DNA of 64,000 bases, taken from contig CM069437.1 of assembly GCA_035610365.1 (NCBI GenBank), positions 56,382,093 through 56,446,092 of the forward strand, given 5' to 3'. This document shows, in pieces, positions 12,072 through 21,895 of the stretch. The DNA is from Aquatica leii (taxonomy: Eukaryota > Arthropoda > Insecta > Coleoptera > Lampyridae). The notes under the pieces were generated by a model that searched no databases, was not told where the DNA came from, and worked only from the letters and a program-made list of their open reading frames with translations. The position numbers and the translations under genes are program-made. Numbering within the stretch: the stretch's first letter is position 1; each line of letters begins with the position of its first letter.

Positions 12072-12262
12072 GACACCGGAAGTTGTAATCTGACACCGGA
12101 AGTCGAAATAGGTCACCGGTAGTTGTAATTCGATACCGGAAGTTGAAATTCGATACCGGAAGTTGTAATCCGACACCGGAAGCTGTAATCTGGTACCGGA
12201 AGTTGAAATTCGAAACCAGAAGCTGTAAGCTGACACCGGAAGTTGAAATTCGATACTGAAAA
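12072..12262. repeat. 20-bp minisatellite at the outer right end of the palindrome
   Basis: About nine and a half tandem units of 20 bp, typically GACACCGGAAGTTGTAATCT, with variation mainly in the last eight bases; the CCGGAAGT core is kept in most units. The core equals the ETS-family binding consensus, but function is not shown. The array marks the right terminus of the palindromic element; plain AT-rich sequence follows. Confidence 0.93.
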
Positions 12263-12394
12263 TTACGAGCGCACACGAACATAGTCGAAGAAAATACGAT
12301 CTCAACCGAAATTCAAATTTTTTAAAAAACGCGCGAAAATTTGCGCCAGGATCCGCATCACTATACTACTACTGAGTATAGAGTAACAACTACC

Positions 12395-13045
12395 TTTCGC
12401 TTTTTTTTTCGAATTTTTTTTTTTAATTTTTTTTGCATAATTTAACGTTTCAAGGTCTCTTGAATCAGAAAAATGTATTTTTGACCGGAAGTAGGTGTAA
12501 CCGCCATTTTTAACAGTTTTTTCTTATATAATTTTGTACGTACGTATGCATATGTAAATTATTCGAATTATTTATACAGTTTCTTATAGAGATAATTCTT
12601 GCTAACAATTTATATAAAAAAAAATTCTAATATTAACAGTTTATTAGATATTTTATTTATAATTTATAATATATTCACAAATATAATCTAGGTTCGAATC
12701 TTGTTTACGACGATTTAAAAAAAATTTCATATCTTGAAGCGATAGTAAGATATGTTAAAAATAATAATTTTTACTGGTTTACTTAAAGGGAAAGCAATAT
12801 CGAGACGCTCAAATATAGAGGTTAGTCGATATGACAACATAAGCTCAATTTGCCGTATTTTGGTTATATCTTAATGAACTCGAGGAGAAAAAATTCAAAA
12901 AAATTATAACATGCTAGGAAGTCAATACAAACGTGTACATATCACTTCAAAATGGTTTTATGACATAATAACCTTAAAAAAATATGTAGACATTCATCAT
13001 TCTTTATAGGAAAGTCAGGTGACGACCACGCCAGTTTTTTATTTA
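12395..13045. repeat. Dispersed non-coding repeat, copy 1
   Basis: Shares several blocks with 25685-26800: ACGTTTCAAGGTCTC(T/C)TGAATCA, CCGGAAGT followed by CGCCATTTTTAAC, GGTTAGTCGATATGACAACAT, ATGCTAGGAAGTCAATACAA and GACCAC(G/A)CCAGTTTTTT. This copy lacks about 150 bp present in copy 2 after TGTATTTTTGAC. No coding capacity is visible, so it is probably an uncharacterised non-autonomous element. It sits just outside the palindrome and also carries the CCGGAAGT core. Confidence 0.8.
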
Positions 13046-15818
13046 TTTAATTGCAAAAAAATTAAATTGATGATTGGTGTTATAGTTCATGTCTACTACA
13101 AATTTTAGATATAAGGTGTTGTAGAAGTCTTTAAGAAGTTAGTACTATTTAACTAGCATTTATTCTGATGAAATTCAACATTTATTTGTCGTAAAAATGT
13201 ATGTTACTGTCTTTTACTAAACACTTTTCCTAACAAAGATATAGCATTTAAGCAATTTTGTAAGAAACGAATAAAACTTATAAAGTTATTAATTTATCAA
13301 CTTGCATACGTTGGGATTAAATTTATTTGTAATGCAAAAAGAATGTCACTACAAAAAAATTGACATTTACTTGTAAGTTCTAAATAAAACTAACATTTTA
13401 TTATTACTATGATTAACAACGTTATCAATAATGTAAGCGTTTGTTATATTTGATGTTCATTGCAAACGGTATATGCGAATAGTCGAAGTAAAACGATTTG
13501 ATTGGTAATAAAATATTCGAAAGCAATTAAGTAAATATTTGTAAATAGTTGAGTAAAATAAATAAAGTATGTTTTTATAACTTTTAATTTACATTGAATA
13601 TTAGATTTTGAATAATTATACTGAATTAATAACTTTACATATGTACATACATGTACAATTATATTAACTTTGAGAAATCGTTTCTCGTTGAAAAAAAAGG
13701 TACGGTAACCGTAATTATAACAACTATAATTAGTAAAAGGCAACGGTAGATCGTAATAGTTCAGTGCAACGCGGTATCAAACAAGTTTCTTTGTATTAAT
13801 ACAATTGAGTAATATATATTTAGCAATGATAGAAACAGATATTGGACACGGTAATAAATCACAACATTAATTACTTATTTAATTGTATTGTAATTGCACA
13901 ATTTTATTTAATACAGATCGACAAAACAAAGAAAATATTAATTGAAAGCTGAAATTTTGACTGTGGAATATCAAAAATCTAGAACATCAAAAAGTATTTT
14001 ACTTTATAATCAGTTTTCTTATCTTTTAAAAATCTACGTGTTTTTTTTTCTTGTTTTTTTGTCTATTGTCTTATTTTGCCCTTATGATTCTGTTTTTTTT
14101 TAGTTTATTATCAAAGAGTTTATAAACAACCAGAATGCAAAAAGTATTATTCATGAAAATCGGATTTTCCTGCAACCGAAATTTGCTTTGAAAAGACTTT
14201 ATATCGGTGAATACCTCATAGAGAAATTGTCATTTTTTCTGCGTATTTGTATTAGCTCGTTCAAATAATTCGTGCAAAATCAGATAACTATGCATTATCA
14301 AGCTTTCAAGTGATTTTCACTATTCTTATCACAGGTGTGCCTCCAAGCTTAGTAGACCATCACACAAAGTACGTCGAGGACTTGACTCCAGATTAGTTTG
14401 AAATTGGTGTTATTAACCAACGTCCCTTTATTAAGTGCTCTAAGTTATCAATTCCAGCAAAAAGTATTTAATTAACATGCACCATTCTAAAAGGGCAAAC
14501 ACGTGCCGGTAACCCAAGTCGCTATTATAATTACAGAAAAATCAAGTTAAGTCACAAGAATTGAAATTAATTCTTATCTCAAAAAAACCCTCACATATTA
14601 AGTAAAACTGTTGCACTCATTAATAACGTAGATAAAAGCAAATATTTAGAAATGAAGATCTTGCGGGACGCGCACGTTAGACTTTCATGAACAATCCTTC
14701 TTACATTTACCACTTATTGTGTTGTGTGTGTAACTTTTTTCTTTTTACATTTAATACGTTAGGAAAAAAGCTAAAAACATTCCTGGACAAAACTTATACA
14801 GCATTCAACCTATATCAGAATACTTAACAAAACAAATTTTCTTCCAGCAACATAAAAACCTAGAAAGTGGACCCTTGCTAAAGTGAAGAACAAAAACTTA
14901 GACATACGTCAAGGACAGAACCCTAAAATTTAAAACAAACTGAAGAAAAACATAAATAAAAGATTTTTATCTAATTTGTTTGGAGCAATAAATTACAGCC
15001 AATTGTTTGAAATTGTTTTTAATTAGTTAATGATGAAGTTGAATTACGTTTTGCACTACTAGTGCTTTTTCAACTTCTTTACAATTTTGTTGTATGTTTC
15101 TTAATTAAATCAAATATCTGTGTTCCATGATGGACGTATACGTGGTTGAGTACTGCTGTAAGTTGACTAAATGGTAAGCTGTGTGGTTGTTGTCTTCTAT
15201 AATCCATTATATTGAATACGATAAATATGGTTTAATTGATAAAATTCTGTTGAAAAAATCGATTGTTTACAAAAGAATAAATAAAATCAAACAGTTACTT
15301 AATAGATACCTTAGATTAACCGTAGATGCCTTAAATTAAACTAAATGATTAAAACCGACTAACAAACTGAAGTCTTTTTTTTACTTAAGGGTTTACATTT
15401 ATATTGCACCACTTCGCTTAGCACCAAAGGAGCTCATTTAAAAACTATGACGTAATATATTTTAAAAAGAATACGTAAAGAACAAACGAACTGATACAAA
15501 AGAAGCATTACGTACAATACATCCAACAAAAAAGAACATTTCTCTTTGGTGTCAGCAAAAACAAATGGTTAACTTAATGGCTTTAACATAAATAGAATTA
15601 AAGCAATATTAAATTACAATCCAAATTTTTACGACTGAAATAAACTATTTATGACTAACGAAATTAATAAATTATAATGCAATCTGAATTTATAACACCA
15701 ATAACAAACTTAAATGAACTCAAGTACATTTGTTAAGTACAATAATAAAATCAAAATTTTTTTAATAAAGGCACAAAATAGTAATTTACGTAACAAGCAC
15801 CGAAAGTAAACATAAACG
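13046..15818. other. AT-rich stretch with no recognisable gene
   Basis: I find no conserved protein similarity on either strand. The longest open frame (13444-13743, minus) is compositionally random. T and A runs are common. Confidence 0.6.
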
Positions 15819-16224
15819 TTAAGGGTTGTATTTAGTCAAATAAAATCTTAGTTTTGAAATTTAATAAACGCCTGTGTATCTGCAAACCTCATGACACCAA
15901 CTACCTGGCTCACTGCAGGGGTGCATGTAAACCATAAACCAGCATTTACATTTGTAATATGATAGACATCTAAATCCCTTTCTTAAACAAACCAAACTTA
16001 AGTTTATTTACTTATTCTTATTCAAAATGCTACATTTTTTTTTAACATAATAAGTCATTGATTAATAATTCTATTAATATTAAATTGCTGTGATTGTTTA
16101 CACGGAAAAAATGTTTTTGGAAGAAACAAACAATATATTTTTAAATTAGTTACTAATAATGTTTAAGTATTAAAGATATTTTTAGAGTAATAGGTTGTAT
16201 TTATTTAGAACCATTTAAATGCAA

Positions 16225-16253
16225 GCTTTCGAACTTGTTCTAAGTTCTTCGTC
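16225..16253 (-). ncRNA. Hammerhead-like motif (weak candidate)
   Basis: On the minus strand CTGACGA (16247-16253) is followed by a perfect 6-bp hairpin (GAACTT/AAGTTC, 5-base loop) and GAAA (16225-16228), the order found in hammerhead cores around stem II. A convincing stem III and NUH cleavage triplet are not evident downstream (GCTTGCATTT). It could be a relic of a Penelope-type end or a chance hairpin. Confidence 0.3.
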
Positions 16254-18278
16254 AGGCAAAACTAAATTTAAAAAAATTTTAAAAAAATGTTTATGTATTT
16301 TATCATTAATTGTTTTGTTTTTGTTTTATACGAAATATAGATTATAATAACAAATTATAATTAATCATTTAATGGATATTTTACAAAGTTAGAGCTAATA
16401 CTAACAGGATGTTGAACAACAATAAAAGGTATTCTTATTCTTTTAATTTCTTTATTGTCGTTTTGAGATATTGATGATTAAATAAATTTCTAGTAATTAT
16501 CATAGAGCTATAGAGGTGCATGTACCTTAGCTACTTGATAAACATCTAACATTTGCAATATTGTCAATCCTTTGAAACAATGAACCAATGCAAGTTTATT
16601 TATAAATTGTTATTAAAAACGTCCTGGAATTATTGTAAACGTAAAATGTCATTATTATTTTTTTAAGATTTATTTTTGATTATTTAAATCCTATTTATTG
16701 GTTGAATCTAATTATAGATACATTCCAGTCGAATATAAATAACAATTTTATTCTACAAATTACTTACATACATCTCATTTAAACAGTAATTACCAAACAT
16801 AATACGAAGTGATATTATCTGTGTTTAGTTGTTCATTCTTAGTTTTCGAGAATGTGTCGTACAGAGTTTGCAAATTCGAAATACTTGCGGTTGACTAAAA
16901 CAAGACGTAGTATGAAAGAACAAATGCGTGCGGCAAAAGAAAGGGTGCGCACAGTTAGTGCACCATGTGTATCGCGTGTACACGATGAAGAAAGTGAAGT
17001 GAAATCGGCCATTTTCTTCTACTGAAGAAAATTTAATGGATAGCGACATAAACTTTTACGTTGAGGAAGAAATATTTTCATCTGAAAATGAATATTATTT
17101 TGAAAATTTCAATGATTCTAAAAATTGTAATGAAAACCCAACTGACTTTTCTGCGGTTTTAGATATTCCTAGTCCATCAAGTGCTACTTACGCCGTTTAC
17201 CAAGATGAAGTTTGTCAAATTTATAATCGAGCAGCAATTGACGCGATGAATAAAGCCGCCAAAGAAGAGACGAAACTAGCATTAGAACTAATAGAATTAG
17301 ACGACCAAGGGTGTCCTAACATTGCAGTTGTAACAGACGGAGCGTGGAGCAAACAGTCGTATCGCACTAATTATAACGCTTTGTGAGGTGTTGCGTGTAT
17401 AGTTGGACTACGGACAAAGAAGGTGCTCTATATGGCCGTTAAAAATAAGTTTTGTTTGGTGTGTGCACTGAAGGATTTGTACAAAAATAATCAATGTCCA
17501 GAGCACATCTGTTATGGAAATTGGACCGGTCCATCAACTGGAATGGAGGCAGTCATTTTAGTAAAGGATTTCCAAAAAACAATAGAGATGTATGAAATAT
17601 GTAAAATTAGTGGGTGACGGCGATAGCAGCGTGCATCGAAAACTTGTGGAGTCGATGCCCTATGGTACTTCTACTGTAATACAAAAAAATGAATGCAAAA
17701 ACCGTATTTTGCGTAATTACATAAATAAACTACGAGAAGTCAAAAAACCAAAAACGAATTAAAAGACATTATCTCAGAAAATATTCTCAGGCTTCGTAGT
17801 AAAGTTACTAAGTCATTCAATTTAGAAAAATCCAAGATGTGACTACAGATATAAAAATTAAAGAACTAGAACTTGATGTTTTAAATGCACCGAAACATAT
17901 TTTTTGTGATCATACGGGGTTATTTTTGTACCAGTGCTAAAACCAAAAACAATATTATTCAAGATTTTGAAGAAAGCGGTTTATTTAAGGAAATAATGAC
18001 TGCAGTATGTCGTGTATCTTACGATTCTAAGAGTTTGATACATGATGTTACCAACAATTCCGCAGCACTTTAAAATTCCCACGTTGCGAAATTTGTTGGT
18101 GGTAAACGTGTGAATTTTGCTTTTCACCGTAGTTATCAAATTAGGAGTAAAACTGCTGTAGCGCATAATGAATTAGGTACACTCCACGAAATCGTGAAAA
18201 CTACAGCCAATAGTACGTACGTAAGTAGTAGTTATTTTGCGAAAAACAAAAGCGTAAAATTGATTTGCAATCAAAAAG

Positions 18279-18283
18279 CAATA
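18279..18283. repeat. Target-site duplication CAATA, left
   Basis: CAATA here matches CAATA at 21044-21048, directly outside the LTR element. Confidence 0.9.
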
Positions 18284-18497
18284 TGTTATGTCGAGGTTAA
18301 CCGATGTGTACTTTCATTAATAAACCTTCACTAATTAATACGTTTATTAATACAGTCACAGACTATCGTTAAATTTTATTATATATAAACAAACACAATA
18401 TACGAACGCTACTACAATCTGTGTATGGTCCCTCCTCAGCGGCCATATCTACAATCTCGTGGCTCTCCCCACGCCCCCGGTACTTTAATACACTACA
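18284..18497 (-). repeat. 3' LTR (left on the map)
   Basis: 214 bp, differing from 20830-21043 at a single seen position near 18300. Contains AATAAA-type signals on the minus strand. Confidence 0.93.
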
Positions 18498-18570
18498 TTT
18501 CCTCCTCTTTAAGTTACAATTTAAAATAGAATACAATAAAATAAACAATACATAATACAAAAACTTAATT

Positions 18571-20820
18571 TTAGATATTTGTATAGTAATTTTTGAGGAT
18601 TACCGGTTTTGAGACTTTCCTGCCTGATCTAGTTTGAGTTACAGTGTTATTAGACTTATTAGAAGTATTTACAATTACAGTTTGATTTGCAATTTCGGGT
18701 ATCGGTTCAGAATTAGTGTTGTCAATAGGATTAGGTGAGATAGGTATCGTCGTTATGGCAATGCTCGGAGTCTTGGGAATGAATCTTCTAACTTCCTTAT
18801 CTTCCATTTTCTCTGTTGAAGCTTGAATGTTAAGTTTTTTTATTTGATCTATATGTCTTCTCCATAAGTGTCCTTCCTTTGTTTCACATATGTAGTTTTT
18901 GTTCCTGTGCTTCTTTAACTATGCCTTCAATGAATATTGGATTATTCTTGTTTCTGTAGTCTTTAATTAATACCTTTTCCCCCTCTTTAAGTGTTTGAGT
19001 TCTTCCTTTTACCTCAAGTTTTTCATTCTTGTGTGGTTTCAATAAATCAAATAGAGTTCTCACTTTCCTACCCATCATCATGAATGAAGGTGTTTCGTTT
19101 GTTGTACAATGTACCGAATTACGATAGTTGATTAAATATCTACAAACTATTATATCTGGAGATATGTCTTTATTTCTCTTGTCTAATAATGATGCTTTTA
19201 AACATTTTTGAAACTTTTCACTGCATTTTCTGCCGCTCCGTTGCTGGCAGGGTGATATGGTGCACTTGTAATGTGTTTGATTCCGTTTTTAATAAAAAGT
19301 TATTAAAATCTCTTGATACTAACTGTGGTCCATTGTCTGAAACAACAGTTTTGGAATGCCCCATCTCGCGAATGATTCCCTTAATTTTTGAGTTGTTTCT
19401 TCCGCTGTTGTGTTGTTCATTCTGAAGATTTCTGGATACTTAGAATAAGCGTCTAAAATAATCAGATAATGTGATGTATTTAGAGGTCGTAAAAATCTAT
19501 GTGTATTCTCTGCCATGGTCCTTCTGGTTTATTCCAAGGGATTGTTATGGATTTACTTGGGTTATTTGAAATTGTTTGACATGGAGTACATGCGTTACAC
19601 ATTTCTTCTATGCATTTATCTATTTTGGGCCAAAAGAAATACGATCTTGCGATGGATTTCATTTTTACCACCCCCATATGACTTGAATGCAATTCTTCTA
19701 ATAATTGATCTTGAAATTTCATCGGAATCACCACTCTGTATCCCCACATAATACATCCTTGCTCATTATATAATTCAAATCGTCTTCTGAAAAATGGTAA
19801 GAGCTCTTCTCTCTCTATCCTTTCCGGCCATCCTGTCATGATATATTCTACTACTTTGCTTAATAGAAAATCTTTCCTTGTTTCGGTAGCGATACTTTTG
19901 AAATTAACCGGTATTTTGTCCGAAATTATTAAGTTGATATACGTCGATTTTGCGTTATAATCGTCTGAAATATATTTAACCTTAATTGGGTGTCTGCTAA
20001 GCATATCTGCAACTTGATTGTTCTTCCCGTTTATATATTCCGTTTTATATGCAAAACCTGACAGAAATAATGCCCACCGTTGTAATCGTGTCGCTGCCAT
20101 TTGCGGAATGCCTTTATTTTCTCCGAAGATTGATGTCAACGGTTTATGATCCGTTTGTATCGTGAACTCTTGCCCCATTAAGTAGTGATAGAATCTCCTT
20201 ACTGACCAGTATATAGCTAACGCTTCCTTGTCCAGTGTCGAATAATTCTTTTCTGCCGGCATTAGCGTTCTTGATATGAAAGCAATGGGTTTCAGTTGTC
20301 CATTTGGAAATTTGTGCAGTAATGCTCCTGCTATTCCATCTTGACATGCGTCCGTTTGCAGAATTATTGGGATTTTTGGGTCAAAATGAACTAGTATTTC
20401 ATCCGATCCTATTATTCGTTTTATTTCTTCGAATGCCTTACCACAAGCATCAGTCCATATGTACTTGTTATTTTTTTAATAATTCAAAATTGGGTTCATT
20501 ATTATCGATAATTTTGGAACAAATTTTCCATAATATGTCACCATACCAATAAAACTCTTAACTTGGGTAACATTTTCTGGTCTGGGTGCATCAATAATTG
20601 CCCTTTGCTTATCTGAATTTTTTTTTAATCCCTCTTTCGAGATGGTATATCCCAAATAGCTTACTTCATCTTGAAAAAAAACGCAATTTTCTTTTTTTAA
20701 TTGAAGTCCTGCATCTTCCAATCTCTTGAAAACTTCTCTTATATTTTTTTCGTGATCTTCTCTAGTTTTGCCCGTTATTATGATATCGTCCAAAAAATTC
20801 GCAACACCATCCCATCCTCG
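18571..20820 (-). pseudogene. Gypsy-type pol fragment: RT end, RNase H, integrase
   Basis: Read on the minus strand from high to low coordinates: reverse transcriptase from the catalytic FLDDIIITGKT (about 20800) through EVSYLGYTISKEG; a frame break near 20476; RNase H (STLDKEALAIYWSVRRFYHY, QTDHKPL, 20262-19990); the integrase zinc region (CNACTPCQ, ~19580) and catalytic core (HYLIILDAYSKYPE, 19450-19516). A C-terminal tail reaches 18571. It would yield RT lacking its fingers, and there are frameshifts near 20476, 19480 and 19320, so it is non-functional. Confidence 0.88.
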
Positions 20821-20829
20821 TCGCCAATT

Positions 20830-21043
20830 TGTTATGTCGAGGTTAGCCGATGTGTACTTTCATTAATAAACCTTCACTAATTAATACGTTTATTAATACA
20901 GTCACAGACTATCGTTAAATTTTATTATATATAAACAAACACAATATACGAACGCTACTACAATCTGTGTATGGTCCCTCCTCAGCGGCCATATCTACAA
21001 TCTCGTGGCTCTCCCCACGCCCCCGGTACTTTAATACACTACA
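20830..21043 (-). repeat. 5' LTR (right on the map)
   Basis: 214 bp, near-identical partner of 18284-18497. The adjoining inner sequence on the minus strand, TGGCGACGAGGATGGGATGG, is a candidate primer-binding site; I do not assign the tRNA. Confidence 0.93.
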
Positions 21044-21048
21044 CAATA
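21044..21048. repeat. Target-site duplication CAATA, right
   Basis: Partner of 18279-18283. Confidence 0.9.
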
Positions 21049-21494
21049 CGTTACCGTACTAAGTACTCTGGAATCGCAGATGCTGATTATAAACCGGATG
21101 CAGCTGAACCAACGCCGGATATGCTAGAGAAATAATTAAACGAAGCACCGCAGAAATTTGTACAGAAATTGTTTTTGAAGCGAGAAGAAATTTTGAATAA
21201 AACTATTGGTCAACACCGAAGCAGTCGGTGGTACGAAGAGCGGTGGAAAATATTGACAGACAGACAAATTTTGACCGCATTTGTAAATTGTGCAGAGCAA
21301 CTTCGTATGCAAATGTAATAAAAAATGTATTATACCAACAGTTTACAGAAAGTGCTGCTAAAAGATATGGGAAAAAAATGAGCTTTGAGCCATAGACGAT
21401 TTTCAAGAGGTCACGAATATAAAAGTTAATCCTTGGGGTTTATTTGTGGATGAAATTCACCCATGTTTGCCAGCATCTCCAGACAAAGTACCGT

Positions 21495-21770
21495 AAAACG
21501 GGGTGAATAGGAACACATTTTGAACTTTAAAGACGTGTACAACGAAAGTCTTTCATATTGTTTTAAATGTATTATACGCAAAAGTCCGAAGAAGGTTAGT
21601 TCTCCATTATGTGAAACTATAAATTTTGTATAATAAATAATAATGCCTTTTTTTTTAAAAAAAACCTCTCTGTTCCTATTCACCTGCCAATGGGGTGAAT
21701 AGGAGCAACTGTCGTTTTATACGTTTGATCGCTTTTCCATGAGTGCTAGGTGAAAAGGAACACTAATAGG
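21495..21770. repeat. Subterminal GTGAATAGGAAC repeats, left end of pogo-type element
   Basis: GTGAATAGGAACA near 21502, GTTCCTATTCACCTG near 21671, GGGGTGAATAGGAGCAA near 21692 and AGGTGAAAAGGAACA near 21748. Such repeated subterminal motifs are often transposase-binding sites. Confidence 0.7.
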
Positions 21771-21895
21771 GACATAAATACGCTTTTTAATGAATTCAAA
21801 AATAATTTTTAACCGACATTAATGCAGAAAAACATTAATTATTTCTTTAATACACCTTATTAATACAAAAAAAAATATAAAACTAGAGAGGGAGA

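Larger units (their letters stand above)
6118..12152 (-). repeat. Right arm of the ~12.2-kb palindrome
   Basis: Reverse complement of 1-6040 with the same internal order. Its terminal repeat array continues to about 12262, beyond what is visible of the left arm, because the window cuts the left end. The polymerase gene here reads on the minus strand toward the centre and is the better preserved copy. Confidence 0.95.
18284..21043 (-). mobile_element. Ty3/gypsy-type LTR retrotransposon, young, internally deleted
   Basis: A 2,760-bp element on the minus strand with two 214-bp LTRs starting TG and ending CA (18284-18497 and 20830-21043). I see one base difference between them (A/G in GGTTAACC/GGTTAGCC). 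Flanked by CAATA duplications. The polypurine tract AAAGAGGAGGAAA (minus, 18498-18510) abuts the 3' LTR. Gag, protease and the first half of reverse transcriptase are missing: the leader TGGCGACGAGGATGGGATGG runs straight into the RT segment GVANFLDD. It is non-autonomous but recently inserted. Confidence 0.93.

Noticed and set aside
1..12262. The palindrome as a pure assembly fold-back artefact
   Set aside because: The arms differ at many sites, including a 370-bp island with about 30 differences and several indels. Copying one arm in silico would not produce that. Reads spanning the centre would still be worth checking.
1..12262. A complete Polinton/Maverick
   Set aside because: No integrase, packaging ATPase, protease or capsid gene is found in either arm; only the polymerase is present.
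12072..12262. A CRISPR-like array
   Set aside because: The 20-bp units are contiguous tandem repeats without unique spacers, in eukaryotic DNA.
13444..13743. 99-codon minus-strand frame
   Set aside because: Random-looking composition in AT-rich DNA and no conserved motif.
16825..17049. Minus-strand 74-codon frame
   Set aside because: Overlaps the N-terminal part of the transposase-like gene on the plus strand; a shadow.
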